This document shows positions 11,501-18,136 of a stretch of 63,648 nucleotides of DNA, piece after piece. The stretch's first letter is position 1; each line of letters begins with the position of its first letter. The DNA comes from a virus. Made by a program: the position numbers and the translations under genes. Location: positions 1 to 63,648 of IMG/VR virus record IMGVR_UViG_3300025141_000080; one strand, 5' to 3'. A model generated the notes under the pieces. It was not told where the DNA came from. It saw only the letters and a list, made by a program, of their open reading frames with translations, and did not search any database.

Positions 11501-12163
11501 TATTTAATATCTAGAGGAACAGGTGGTAGTCCGGGTAATGGAACAATTTTAAAAGCTAGACCAACAAAGTATCAAGGAGCACATACTCGTGGAGCAAACG
11601 CCTATAGTATAGGGATAGCTCTGATAGCCAATTGTTCAAAAATGGGAACTTACGATTCAAGTGGTGGAGACTACGCTACTCACCCTCAAAAAGACTCCTT
11701 AGAAGACTTAATGTTATATATTGCCTTTCAATACGGACTTTTACAATTAAGAAGAACTGCTAATACTACGGAAGCGACCACACTATGGGTGGGAGGGTCT
11801 ATTACCCCTATTAACTTAGGACCTATAGCAAGTGCACCCGCTAAAGTAACCGCAGAACAGTTTGCTCGTATATTCTACGGTCATAATCAGTTCAGTAATA
11901 AAAGATGTCCATGTTTCCAAATGAAAAATGCATTAGCGGGAACACTAGGAAGAAATTTGAGAAGTAAACTAGGTACCATGATAAATAAGATAGAATTTGA
12001 TGTTGATACTGACGGAGACAGTTGGGAAGATGTTTCATCAACAATGTATTATAGTTTAAAACCATCAACTTTTTTACATATGATTGCTCCCGCTGTTAAT
12101 GCTAGTCCATATGAAGGAACAAGAAATTTCGATGGGGTAGGGGAATATGTTGATAGTAACTAG
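5579..12163 (+). CDS. Giant baseplate hub-like protein with C-terminal amidase
   Basis: A 2194-residue protein. Residues about 135-235 (ISNISVTYD, FEMGNNSAYAVFFNLPYP, LTLKGYYGKAVQY) and about 1820-1895 (YTCKVSAMGNVCIQP, GPYLIMTVEHSIQ) look like hub or tube-interface segments of large myoviruses. A charged linker follows, then an N-acetylmuramoyl-L-alanine amidase domain of the T7-lysozyme/PGRP type from about 1940 to 2130. Candidate zinc ligands are His1944, His2102 and Cys2110, with Tyr1973 and Lys2108. Their spacings (H to Y 29, H to C 8, K two before C) equal those of T7 lysozyme H17, Y46, H122, K128 and C130. It would cut the peptidoglycan stem-peptide bond during DNA entry, analogous in role to the T4 gp5 lysozyme. 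The middle 1500 residues are unidentified. Hub assignment is inference; the amidase call is strong. Confidence 0.85.
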   Translation: MANEIYNNDNILVELAENNVVLLDPNKVVDVNGKPQDRLVSQENLTIYANLQARVVPRSKVITGSGMETESLVDVFEGKINFLKPGGKDYMTSDWTDTETGGSNQDGPYNQKVFITKKDPFMGNTENKTESIKNRLDNESFGISNISVTYDRSYVPQVSMTFIDVRGKTLFEMGNNSAYAVFFNLPYPLFLLTLKGYYGKAVQYQLMLRKFNANFDPETGNYTVTCDFIGRIAALLADINVSQLLNAPYMYARSYGVTNVENDDVDTFTTTKGYQTLNEVFVTYKRNNLLGPNVPHLTLRQLATKAKTLEEAIEKELKKQNLKALDDIDKYEKVLDSYLAKVMDSGGWRRTYMDVGGLNEYYDEIKDLTYYSWKKTYQDDLPKRESGRDKLKKEISEHNAALLENPTFGKSGTHSIPVDIGYQNFTVLPPEGRENNGLEWFMFEGVPSSFETKINNIFTKFNEKRQIVEKNLTDVVNEVIESEQGLGFRPTVRNLFGIVIANADTFLRLMNDVHLDAMNQRNNPDRLNAVKGNGKASTSSELPEDNFIYPWPHYYVREENEDGGTSFVTTYPGAIKVISSTKAYKSESWPEVEFVEEFLKASTIKDTGQNQFNFGVSTLGENWVPTTSFDVFETQSYLKVSEVDFSYEVWDRSTIHGFFSGIQFRYNKNTSDLLLKNISKFESVTIQEKTNGFFDLQELLKNQTWSYNSFLEYLKAIAPLTDYQLLVRDEYVTPYIREKINNARFKIYPYTLLVGAQYQSRDIDIQNQIETMNESILTQSAEDNILDTYPLVDFDFTQGEDIDGSTGEYIYGPWTKMNLANGHNLPSKQELNKLSNSLVYGSDVKSYTSLLSAAEGVEDSICITPPHFFCDAWWTTPTMINDYSTILEKRTINILNTSLSWKLFFEDINTREKTPYYTPVTPENTSINNGLFLTEGAVDYSEIYINGKTFDKQLTSMLNTPYFTNAMIEGVMNELTGAPNPYISASYLFLNSLPLASLKELTIKQLKEGGQMPEFGDYVFTTLNQLSAVHPLPYAWILKYGSIWHRYKNFIENGIDILDSVWKDFDANKYFNDTSGLINQYSLNIGENNTQILFSGDWNIGGNFRKINVGFYPELNNLMHYFVTGDLLYNSVPVTGVPLSSIEVNNFINIGALNVKHSTDLDISPAQSPTQGDVNCQFWYTYYDTSRDVFTSGYTPQYILYPGGAIKKEQLSFEVDPFNLTNNPTTHNGNVRFCWGMSNYGYFEHTPTSKPSYNEYCKKINNLQKEQRAFHISSLGDYSSIDEIFDVFSPEILDTFEEYFLNFSQKDVDFNPALNAFSATTDSQDSTDVWGNKIGETDLKTLQSVIRNMMTVSQDSVTPADTATEFGYNLAKTQLNKSNRILGLFMADTVAFNFYNPKDINIKALRTFVGDQKYYDWGEYKGNLPPEVPFATSQLNHPQEWKDLQLHIGQIGDSSHLSLVYSDYGSEITDFFREMNIDFTSENIKLLRKIIKIYVTERIKNGSTTNSLNFTTVASALTPVAAPANFNSEFIQKIKNEIVEKLDDGQYQHLNQLFFNLKQDLPEIPNEGLIDDFKDESAIQSDELKLDLYNTFRVINDKWISGEEIERKLIFEDFLFLDIANRDIGDTAILGLDAFKSLTNPANGSLNLLGLIGSILDNQNFNFLPLPSYINFYGVTSDGKEYSKYNTTDEANSLFGTHLEVDYLESSPKFVCQYVGETSSLPDVKNPINRYNSDSFLMGRTADNPLFSNCADPKRCNKVMSFAVDFGIDNQNIFKGVNLDTSDTKPTAESFVVEEQLAQSANDKTIATQGLSLFNVYRTRSYTCKVSAMGNVCIQPTMYFSLRNVPMFTGPYLIMTVEHSIQPNTMTTTFTGVRVPFHRLPNVENFVAKLAKSFVKKVRVKQKTDNKQEREGGFHPEGTEQNTDGNAKAPRFSGPSDVKSIIVHVTAGTDYGNKPVETIDKQHKNRDFSGIGYHYLISRGTGGSPGNGTILKARPTKYQGAHTRGANAYSIGIALIANCSKMGTYDSSGGDYATHPQKDSLEDLMLYIAFQYGLLQLRRTANTTEATTLWVGGSITPINLGPIASAPAKVTAEQFARIFYGHNQFSNKRCPCFQMKNALAGTLGRNLRSKLGTMINKIEFDVDTDGDSWEDVSSTMYYSLKPSTFLHMIAPAVNASPYEGTRNFDGVGEYVDSN

Positions 12164-12190
12164 AAATATACTTAACTTTCTTACACTATA

Positions 12191-12204
12191 AGATATTTAT
12201 AATA
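12191..12204 (+). promoter_or_regulatory. Recurrent AGATATTTATAATA motif (candidate phage promoter)
   Basis: AGATATTTATAATA lies in the 50-base gap before the 67-residue gene, ending 9 bases from its ATG. The identical 14-mer is found at 16712-16725, and the core (A/G)ATATTTATA recurs in other gaps. TATTTATA is the reverse complement of the T4 late promoter -10 element TATAAATA. Function is inferred from position and recurrence only. Confidence 0.4.
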
Positions 12205-12213
12205 AAAAACACT

Positions 12214-12417
12214 ATGGAAAACTTAAAAAGTAAATTAGACAAGTACCTAGGAAACCAACCAGAGAAAAAAGCACCTACAGTTGAAGAAGAGGGATATGAA
12301 GAAGTATGTGATTTAAAAACTGGAGAATGCTATACTATCAAAACTAAAGACGGTTTGATAGAAAGAGTAAATAAGAAAATGGTAACCGAAGACGGTAGAA
12401 CCTTATTAATGGATTAA
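12214..12417 (+). CDS. Small acidic/lysine-rich protein of unknown function
   Basis: A 67-residue charged protein with no recognisable domain. It has a Lys-rich N-terminus (MENLKSKLDKYLG), a Glu-rich middle and a compact C-terminal part with CDLKTGECYTIKTKDGLIERV. The two cysteines flanking KTGE look like a beta-hairpin turn, perhaps a disulphide or metal pair, but two residues are not enough to call a site. It is preceded by the recurrent ATATTTATA motif and followed one base later by the acidic 276-residue gene, so the two are probably expressed together. A virion or assembly role is only inferred from location at the end of the structural block. Confidence 0.6.
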   Translation: MENLKSKLDKYLGNQPEKKAPTVEEEGYEEVCDLKTGECYTIKTKDGLIERVNKKMVTEDGRTLLMD

Positions 12418-12418
12418 A

Positions 12419-13249
12419 ATGAATATAGAAAACCAAATAAGTGAGGAGTTAAAACGTTATTCTAAAATTACTGACTATGTGGAAATGTTAGAAGAAACAT
12501 CACAAGGAAGTTTAAGTAGCGTAGGCTCCGGATTTGTGAACACCCAAGGTCAATCAGGCAGACTAGAAGCGTTTAATAAACGCCAACGAGATATGAGTGA
12601 ACAAGAAGGAGATGCTCCAGCTGATTTAGAAGGGGGAGATGAAGAAGAACTAGATATGGATGTTGAAGGTGGTGACGAAGGTGGTGAAGAAGAACTAGAT
12701 ATGGATGTTGAAGGTGGTGAAGACTTAGAAGGAGAAGAAGATGTTGCAGCTGATTTAGAAGGTGGAGACGTAGAAGGTGTAGAAGGAGCTGAAGAGGAAT
12801 CTGAAGTTGAGGAGTTAGATGTGACAGACATAGTAACTATGACAAAGGAAACAGGGGAAAAAGCTGACACAGTTTCCCAAGAAATAACAACCCAAAGTCA
12901 AAGAATAAGTGATTTAATGGGTAAATTAGATTCTCTAGAAACTCAGTTAGGCTCAATGGATAAGGTTTTAGACCAAATGAATAATTTAGAAAATAAGTTT
13001 GCAGAACTAAAACCAGAAACTCCGACCGAAAAATTAGAACTCAGATACTTAGACAGTGGACCATTTACAAAAAAACCACATGAATTTTGGGACGAAAAAA
13101 ACGCAGAACTTAAAAAACACCCTAATAAACATGAGTATGTTTTAACACAAGATGAGGTAGATGAATATAATGATACCGATATAAAAAATAGTTGGGTTCC
13201 AGATGAAGAGGAAGAAGAAGATATTTCCGTATTAGGAAATAGAGCATAA
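12419..13249 (+). CDS. Highly acidic coiled-coil protein, unknown function
   Basis: A 276-residue protein in three parts. Residues 1-60 are mixed. Residues about 62-140 are extremely acidic, built from repeats of EEELDMDVEGG and ADLEGG. Residues about 145-200 read as an amphipathic coiled coil (SQRISDLMGKLDSLETQLG, then VLDQMNNLENKF). The C-terminal tail ends DEEEEEDISVLGNRA. There is no catalytic motif. Acidic-plus-coiled-coil architecture occurs in phage scaffolds, chaperones and internal virion proteins, so an assembly role is possible but unproven. It is the last gene before the strong terminator. An opposite-strand Ser-rich frame over the acidic repeats is an artefact of the repeat. Confidence 0.65.
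   Translation: MNIENQISEELKRYSKITDYVEMLEETSQGSLSSVGSGFVNTQGQSGRLEAFNKRQRDMSEQEGDAPADLEGGDEEELDMDVEGGDEGGEEELDMDVEGGEDLEGEEDVAADLEGGDVEGVEGAEEESEVEELDVTDIVTMTKETGEKADTVSQEITTQSQRISDLMGKLDSLETQLGSMDKVLDQMNNLENKFAELKPETPTEKLELRYLDSGPFTKKPHEFWDEKNAELKKHPNKHEYVLTQDEVDEYNDTDIKNSWVPDEEEEEDISVLGNRA
12644..12720 (+). repeat. Imperfect 45-base tandem repeat in the acidic gene
   Basis: A 32-base segment starting GAAGAACTAGATATGG occurs exactly at 12644-12675 and 12689-12720, with a period of 45 bases (15 codons). It encodes EELDMDVEGG twice. In-frame period and exact identity suggest recent duplication by slippage or recombination inside the acidic domain. Confidence 0.85.
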
Positions 13250-13273
13250 AATATATTATAAATAACTTATTTT

Positions 13274-13311
13274 AAACGGGTAATCAGTTGACTTACCCGT
13301 TTTTTGTTTTT
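13274..13311 (+). terminator. Rho-independent terminator closing the first structural block
   Basis: A perfect 10-base inverted repeat, AAACGGGTAA (13274-13283) and TTACCCGTTT (13293-13302), encloses a 9-base loop and runs into a T-rich tract (TTTTTGTTTTT). It lies 25 bases after the acidic gene and before the SSB gene, so it should end the structural transcript and insulate the replication block. Confidence 0.85.
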
Positions 13312-13335
13312 ATATTTTATTGTAAATTAATTTAG
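13304..13335 (+). promoter_or_regulatory. Possible Bacteroidota-type promoter for the SSB gene
   Basis: TTG at 13304-13306 is followed after 21 bases by TAATTTAG at 13328-13335. That fits five of six fixed positions of the Bacteroidota -7 element TAnnTTTG, and spacing is in the usual range. The ATG of the SSB gene is 20 bases downstream. The region is very AT-rich, so chance matches are likely. Confidence 0.3.
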
Positions 13336-13355
13336 TAAAAAATAAAAAAAATATT

Positions 13356-14210
13356 ATGAGTTTAGAAGCAATATTAAAACAGTACGAAAACACACAAAAA
13401 GCTAGCACTTCCGATAAACCCTTTATTAGTAATGAAGAAAGATTAAAAAAATATTTTGCAACTTTTCTTCCTAAAGGTCAAACAGAAGGCGAAAAAACAA
13501 TTAGAATCCTACCTACAGCAGATGGTAGTTCACCATTTAAAGAAGTATTTTTTCACGAAGTACAAGTAGATGGTAGATGGGTAAAATTAATGGACCCAGG
13601 AAAGAACGGAGACGGTTCCCCAACAGGTGATAGAAGCCCACTTAATGAAGTAGAAGAGGCTTTAAGATTAACTGGTAATGATAAAGATAAAGAGTTAGCG
13701 AGACAATATCGTTCACGTAAATTTTATATCGTTAAATTAGTTGATAGAAACAATGAAGAAGACGGTGTTAAATTTTGGAGATTTAAACACAATTGGAAAG
13801 GTGACGGGACATTAGATAAAATTATTCCAATCTTTCAAAAACGTGGTGATATAACTAATGTTACTGAAGGAAGAGATTTAACTCTTATGTTAAAATCTGT
13901 ACCACTACCAAGTGGAAAAGGAAACTATACGGTAGTTTCTATGGTTATGGCAGAAGACCCAAGTCCTCTATCAACAGACACACAAAAAACAAAAGAATGG
14001 ACAGAAAACGCTGAAGTATGGAAAGATGTTTATGCTCAAAAACCAGTAGAGTATCTTGAAGCGGTTTCTAAAGGTGAAACACCTAATTGGGACAATAATT
14101 TGAAGAAATATACATATGGTGATAGTACAGAAACTACTGTAGATGTAACACCACCCCCTTCACCAGACCCACAAGCAACACAAAAAGTAGACGAAGATTT
14201 ACCATTTTAA
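13356..14210 (+). CDS. Single-stranded DNA-binding protein, T4 gp32-like
   Basis: A 284-residue protein, close to the 301 of T4 gp32. It has a basic N-terminal arm (MSLEAILKQYENTQKA), a central OB-type domain with TIRILPTADGSSPFKEVFFHEV, then RSRKFYIVKLVDR and GVKFWRFKHNWKGDGT, as in the gp32 family. A Pro/Thr linker leads to an acidic tip ending DEDLPF, the hallmark through which SSBs contact replication partners. The protein contains no cysteine, so the zinc ribbon of T4 gp32 is absent. Its place immediately upstream of a UvsX-like recombinase and near helicase and 5' nuclease genes fits its job of coating ssDNA in replication and recombination. Confidence 0.88.
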   Translation: MSLEAILKQYENTQKASTSDKPFISNEERLKKYFATFLPKGQTEGEKTIRILPTADGSSPFKEVFFHEVQVDGRWVKLMDPGKNGDGSPTGDRSPLNEVEEALRLTGNDKDKELARQYRSRKFYIVKLVDRNNEEDGVKFWRFKHNWKGDGTLDKIIPIFQKRGDITNVTEGRDLTLMLKSVPLPSGKGNYTVVSMVMAEDPSPLSTDTQKTKEWTENAEVWKDVYAQKPVEYLEAVSKGETPNWDNNLKKYTYGDSTETTVDVTPPPSPDPQATQKVDEDLPF

Positions 14211-14221
14211 TATAATTGACG

Positions 14222-15217
14222 ATGGCTATAAAAAAGAAAAATTTTAAAGACATTAAGTCTAAGTTTTCTAAGAAAGCTGCATTCAAACCAGATAGATTTT
14301 TGGATTTGGGTGAAGCTTTTTTAGATGCAACAGGATTACCTGGACCTGCTATGGGACATATAAACATGTTTTTAGGACATAGTGACACAGGAAAAACAAC
14401 AGCACTAGTTAAAACCGCTGTGGATGCACAAAGAAAAGAAATTTTACCTGTTTTTATAATTACCGAACAAAAGTGGGATTTTGAACACGCTAAACTTATG
14501 GGTTTAGATTGTGATGTAAATAAAGATGGTGAGTGGGACGGTTTCTTTTTATTTAATAATGATTTCCAATATATAGAACAGATTACAGACTATATTAATG
14601 AGTTATTAGACGCTCAAATTAAGGGAGACCTAGATTATGATTTATTATTTTTATGGGATTCTGTGGGGTCTGTGCCATGTAAAATGACCTTTGATGGTAA
14701 AGGAGGTAAACAACATAATGCAGCAGTATTCGCTGATAAAATTGGAATGGGAATCAATCAAAGAATTACAGGTTCAAGAAAACAGAGTTGTAAGTTTTTA
14801 AACACTTTGGTTACTGTAAATCAACCATGGGTAGAGTTGCCAGATAACCCATTTAGTCAACCAAAAATTAAAGCTAAAGGCGGTGAATCACTCTGGCTAA
14901 ACTCTACCATAGTATTTTTATACGGGAATCAAAAAAATGCTGGGATATCAAAAATAACTGCTACAAAAGATAAGAGAAAAGTTAAATTTGCTACCCGAAC
15001 CAAAATATCTATCCTTAAAAATCATGTAAACGGTCTCGGGTATGAAGACGGTAAAATCTTAGTAACCCCACACGGGTTTTTAAAAGGAAAAGATAGTACA
15101 GAACAGAAAAAATCTATTGAAAAATATAAAGCTGAGAACGCAGAATATTGGAAAAATATTATTGGGTCAGAAGGCGATTATAATTTAGCAGTAGAAGATA
15201 CAGGAGAATTGTTTTAG
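14222..15217 (+). CDS. UvsX/RecA-like strand-exchange recombinase
   Basis: RecA-fold ATPase, 331 residues from the ATG at 14222. A TTG six bases earlier (14216) is in frame, but the ATG is the more natural start. Walker A is GHSDTGKT at residues 52-59. EQKWDFEHAK follows, Walker B-like hydrophobic LLFLWDSVGSVPC lies at about 138-151, and a loop region contains VTVNQPWVELPDNP and KAKGGESLWLNS. This order matches T4-type UvsX and related phage RecA proteins. It would pair a 3' ssDNA end with duplex DNA in recombination-dependent replication, working with the adjacent SSB and with gp46/47 encoded at the other end of the window. It is shorter than T4 UvsX (391 residues). Confidence 0.88.
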   Translation: MAIKKKNFKDIKSKFSKKAAFKPDRFLDLGEAFLDATGLPGPAMGHINMFLGHSDTGKTTALVKTAVDAQRKEILPVFIITEQKWDFEHAKLMGLDCDVNKDGEWDGFFLFNNDFQYIEQITDYINELLDAQIKGDLDYDLLFLWDSVGSVPCKMTFDGKGGKQHNAAVFADKIGMGINQRITGSRKQSCKFLNTLVTVNQPWVELPDNPFSQPKIKAKGGESLWLNSTIVFLYGNQKNAGISKITATKDKRKVKFATRTKISILKNHVNGLGYEDGKILVTPHGFLKGKDSTEQKKSIEKYKAENAEYWKNIIGSEGDYNLAVEDTGELF

Positions 15218-15242
15218 TTATTAACCTTTAAACAGAAAAAAA

Positions 15243-16250
15243 TTGAACACTTTATTGATTGATGGTAATAGCTTACTACAAACAGGCTTTCACGGAGTAA
15301 AAGATTACTTTCATAATGGCAAACATTTCGGAGCCATATTTCATTTTTTAAATACAATTAGAAAACATCTAGTAGAACAAGATTACAATAAAGTAGTGGT
15401 ATTCTGGGATGGTAAAAATAATGCAAAATATAGACAAGATATTTTGAGTGAATATAAAATAAATAGACGAAAACGACTTACACCTGAACAAGAAAACGAT
15501 TTATTTAGACAAAAACATAGAATAACCCAATACCTAGAAGAGGTATTTGTAAGACAAGCAGAGTTTAATAATTGTGAAGCGGATGATTGCATAGCTTATT
15601 ATTGTGCTAACACGGAGGACGAAAATAAATTAATATTAACTAATGATAAAGATTTAAGCCAATTAGTTAATGAAAAAACTACTATTAAATTCTTAAATGA
15701 CGGTAAAATAATAGACGAAAATCAAAAAATAACCATATCTAAATTAAGTGTGCCAACTAATAATGTTACCTTAATTAAAATTTTATTGGGAGACAAAAGT
15801 GACAACATAAAGGGAATTAGGTTTTTAGGTGAAAAAACTTTAAAAACATATTTTCCCGAAATAGAAGAAAAAACAATAACCTTGAAAGAGGTATTAGATA
15901 AAGCTAAAATATTAGTGGACGAACAACATGTAAAAAACAAAGGAATAAATAACCTTGTTAAAGGATTTTGTGTGGACGGAAGAATAGGTGACGAATTCTT
16001 TAAAACTAATAAAGAACTTGTTGATTTAGAAAAAGTTTTTTTAAACGACAATGCAAAAAAAGATATTATATCTTTAATTAATGAAAATCTTGACCCTGAA
16101 GGAAGAAATTATGAAAATATAGTGACAATGATGTTGGAAGATGGTATATTTAATGTACTTCCTAAAAAGGATGATGGGTGGACAGAATTTTACAAACCAT
16201 TTATAAGACTAACCAAAAAAGAAATTAAAAGTTATGAGAGAAAAAACTAA
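15243..16250 (+). CDS. 5'-3' exonuclease / RNase H (FEN family)
   Basis: A 335-residue FEN/PIN-like nuclease. The N-terminal strand LLIDGN (Asp7) is the first catalytic site. VVVFWDGKNN, NCEADDCIAYY and ILTNDKDLSQLV supply the remaining acidic residues, and LGDKSDNIKGIRFLGEKTL is the helix-hairpin-helix-like (H3TH) DNA-binding motif. T4 RNase H has the same layout and removes RNA primers and flaps. The start is a TTG: the catalytic strand begins three codons later, and an in-frame TAA at 15222-15224 excludes any upstream ATG. It sits between the recombinase and the helicase and its 3' end overlaps the next gene by 17 bases. Confidence 0.85.
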   Translation: MNTLLIDGNSLLQTGFHGVKDYFHNGKHFGAIFHFLNTIRKHLVEQDYNKVVVFWDGKNNAKYRQDILSEYKINRRKRLTPEQENDLFRQKHRITQYLEEVFVRQAEFNNCEADDCIAYYCANTEDENKLILTNDKDLSQLVNEKTTIKFLNDGKIIDENQKITISKLSVPTNNVTLIKILLGDKSDNIKGIRFLGEKTLKTYFPEIEEKTITLKEVLDKAKILVDEQHVKNKGINNLVKGFCVDGRIGDEFFKTNKELVDLEKVFLNDNAKKDIISLINENLDPEGRNYENIVTMMLEDGIFNVLPKKDDGWTEFYKPFIRLTKKEIKSYERKN

Positions 16251-16710
16251 TTGGAAATTTGAAGAAAAGAAATCAGTAGTTAAATGTGAATTTCTACTTA
16301 CATTAAATGAAAATATTATATGCCAAAGATATTTTAATGTTAGAAACTACAACCCAAAAACAAAGAATTCGTTAGATTTGTATTATACAATTTCAGATAT
16401 AGCAGAGGAATTAAAATATAATCTAAAAAATAAGGCGTTTGATTATATGTATGACAGGTATAATCAACATACGAATTATGTAAATTTGTCAGACCAAGAC
16501 CTTGAAAGAAGTGAGGATGAAGTCTTTCATTTATATGTAAAACAGAATACAGATATACTAATACACAAAATTATTCCTTCTGATGTTTACCCAGGAAGGA
16601 TAAGATATACTGTGGACATTAGGCCTCTAGTACCACAAATTTTAGGAGACTTAACTGACACCCTGTCAAGAAAAAAAATAGCTAGAAAATATCTGAATTT
16701 AGAACTCTAA
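16234..16710 (+). CDS. Unknown protein in the replication operon
   Basis: A 158-residue protein whose ATG overlaps the end of the 5' nuclease gene by 17 bases, implying translational coupling. The sequence starts MREKTNWKFEEKK, continues as alternating strands (CEFLLTLNENIICQRYFNV) and ends in the basic LSRKKIARKYLNLEL. No domain is recognised and there is no catalytic motif. Position between nuclease and helicase suggests a replication accessory role. A helicase-loader role (as T4 gp59) would be attractive, but nothing in the sequence shows it. Confidence 0.65.
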   Translation: MREKTNWKFEEKKSVVKCEFLLTLNENIICQRYFNVRNYNPKTKNSLDLYYTISDIAEELKYNLKNKAFDYMYDRYNQHTNYVNLSDQDLERSEDEVFHLYVKQNTDILIHKIIPSDVYPGRIRYTVDIRPLVPQILGDLTDTLSRKKIARKYLNLEL

Positions 16711-16711
16711 A

Positions 16712-16725
16712 AGATATTTATAATA
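16712..16725 (+). promoter_or_regulatory. Recurrent AGATATTTATAATA motif upstream of helicase
   Basis: Identical over 14 bases to 12191-12204. It lies directly after the stop of the upstream gene and ends 21 bases before the helicase ATG, a plausible -10 element and short leader. Proposed as a phage promoter from recurrence alone. Confidence 0.4.
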
Positions 16726-16746
16726 GCCTAAAAAAACATAAGATAA

Positions 16747-18120
16747 ATGAATAAAAACTCTAACTTCGGTTATCTGGGATATAACTTCCAGATTAAATTA
16801 TTAAATCAAATTATAACTGACAAAAAATATTGTCAGAGTATAATTGATGTCATTGACGCAAAGTATTTTGACAACCAATACTTTAAAATAATTGCACAAA
16901 TGACAAAAGAATACCATGAGAAATATCAAACACCACCTAACTTTGACACACTCAATCAACTAACTAAAATTGAGGTTAGTAGTGAAATGGCAAAAAAGAC
17001 TATATTTGATATGATTTTGGACGTACAAAATGCATCTTTAGATGATTATTTGTGGGTTCAAGAAAAAGGATTAAAATTTTGTAAACAACAAGAATTAAAA
17101 AAAGCAATAAGTAAGGTTAATAAAATTCTAGAAAAAGGTGATTTTGAATCTTATGATAAATGTGAAGAGTATATAAGAGAAGCGATTAGAGTTGGTGAAA
17201 ATACTGATGGTGCATTAGATGTTTTTGAAGATATCGCAGAAGCATTAGAAGAAGATTATCGGGACCCTATACCTACAGGAATAAATGGTATAGACAATCT
17301 TTTAGATGGTGGATTAGCTAAAGGAGAAATAGGTGTGTTTTTAGCACCTACAGGTGTTGGAAAAACAACAGTATTAACCAAACTTGCTAATACCGCATAT
17401 AATCTAGGGTTTAATGTTCTACAAATTTTCTTTGAAGACAACCCCAAAGTCATCCAAAGAAAACATATTACATGCTGGACTCAAATACCCCAAAGGAAGC
17501 AGGTAGAGAAAAAAGAAGAAGTATTAGAAAAATTAACTGCATATAGAGATAGAGGTAAACTTATATTAGAAAAATTACCGTCAGATAGAATAACTATTAA
17601 TACTATAAAAAATAAGATTAGGAAGTTAATGGCGGAAGGAAATAAATTTGATATGATATTATTAGATTATATAGATTGTGTAGTTCCGGATAGAGGATTT
17701 AGTGATGAATGGAAAGGAGAAGGTCTGGTTATGAGACAATTTGAGACTATGTGTAATGAATTTGATGTGGTAGGATGGACCGCGGCACAAGGTAATAGGA
17801 CATCAATTAGTTCAGAGGTAGTTACAAATGATATGATGGGAGGCTCAATTAAAAAAGCACAAGTAGGACACGTAATAATATCGATAGCTAAAACCCTACA
17901 ACAGAAAGAATTAGGGTTAGCTACTATCGCACTTACAAAATCACGAATAGGTAAAGACGGTGTAGTATTTGAAAATTGTAAATTTGATAACGAATTATTA
18001 ACAATAGATACAGAACAGTCACAAACTTTATTAGACCTAGAACATAATAGAGAACAAAGAAATGCACAAAGAGTAAGGCAAGCTCTAGAAAGAAGACAAG
18101 AACAAATAAACAATCAATAA
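16747..18120 (+). CDS. Replicative DNA helicase, DnaB/gp41-like
   Basis: A 457-residue DnaB-family helicase, near the 475 of T4 gp41. Residues 1-150 form the helical N-terminal domain. The RecA-like core has PIPTGINGIDNLLDGGLAKGE, then Walker A (PTGVGKTT, about 201-208), then QIFFEDNPKVIQRKHI and Walker B-like DMILLDYIDCVVP. WTAAQGNR and a Gly/Ser loop (MMGGSIKKAQVGHVIISIA) are DnaB motifs H3 and H4. The C-terminus is a Gln/Arg-rich helix (RRQEQINNQ). It would unwind the fork in a 5'-3' direction with the primase encoded at 56956-57882. It begins a new unit after the ATATTTATA motif and is followed after 16 bases by the ribonucleotide reductase. Confidence 0.88.
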   Translation: MNKNSNFGYLGYNFQIKLLNQIITDKKYCQSIIDVIDAKYFDNQYFKIIAQMTKEYHEKYQTPPNFDTLNQLTKIEVSSEMAKKTIFDMILDVQNASLDDYLWVQEKGLKFCKQQELKKAISKVNKILEKGDFESYDKCEEYIREAIRVGENTDGALDVFEDIAEALEEDYRDPIPTGINGIDNLLDGGLAKGEIGVFLAPTGVGKTTVLTKLANTAYNLGFNVLQIFFEDNPKVIQRKHITCWTQIPQRKQVEKKEEVLEKLTAYRDRGKLILEKLPSDRITINTIKNKIRKLMAEGNKFDMILLDYIDCVVPDRGFSDEWKGEGLVMRQFETMCNEFDVVGWTAAQGNRTSISSEVVTNDMMGGSIKKAQVGHVIISIAKTLQQKELGLATIALTKSRIGKDGVVFENCKFDNELLTIDTEQSQTLLDLEHNREQRNAQRVRQALERRQEQINNQ

Positions 18121-18136
18121 AATAAAAAGTTAAAAT

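Noticed and set aside
12550-12870. Minus-strand Ser/Pro-rich open frame over the acidic repeats
   Set aside because: It is the mirror of the Asp/Glu repeat on the plus strand (Ser codons opposite Glu/Asp codons) and lies fully inside a well-supported gene.
13257-13264. TATAAATA, exact match to the T4 late promoter -10 element
   Set aside because: It lies before the strong terminator and 92 bases from the next start, so it cannot drive the SSB gene; likely chance in AT-rich sequence.
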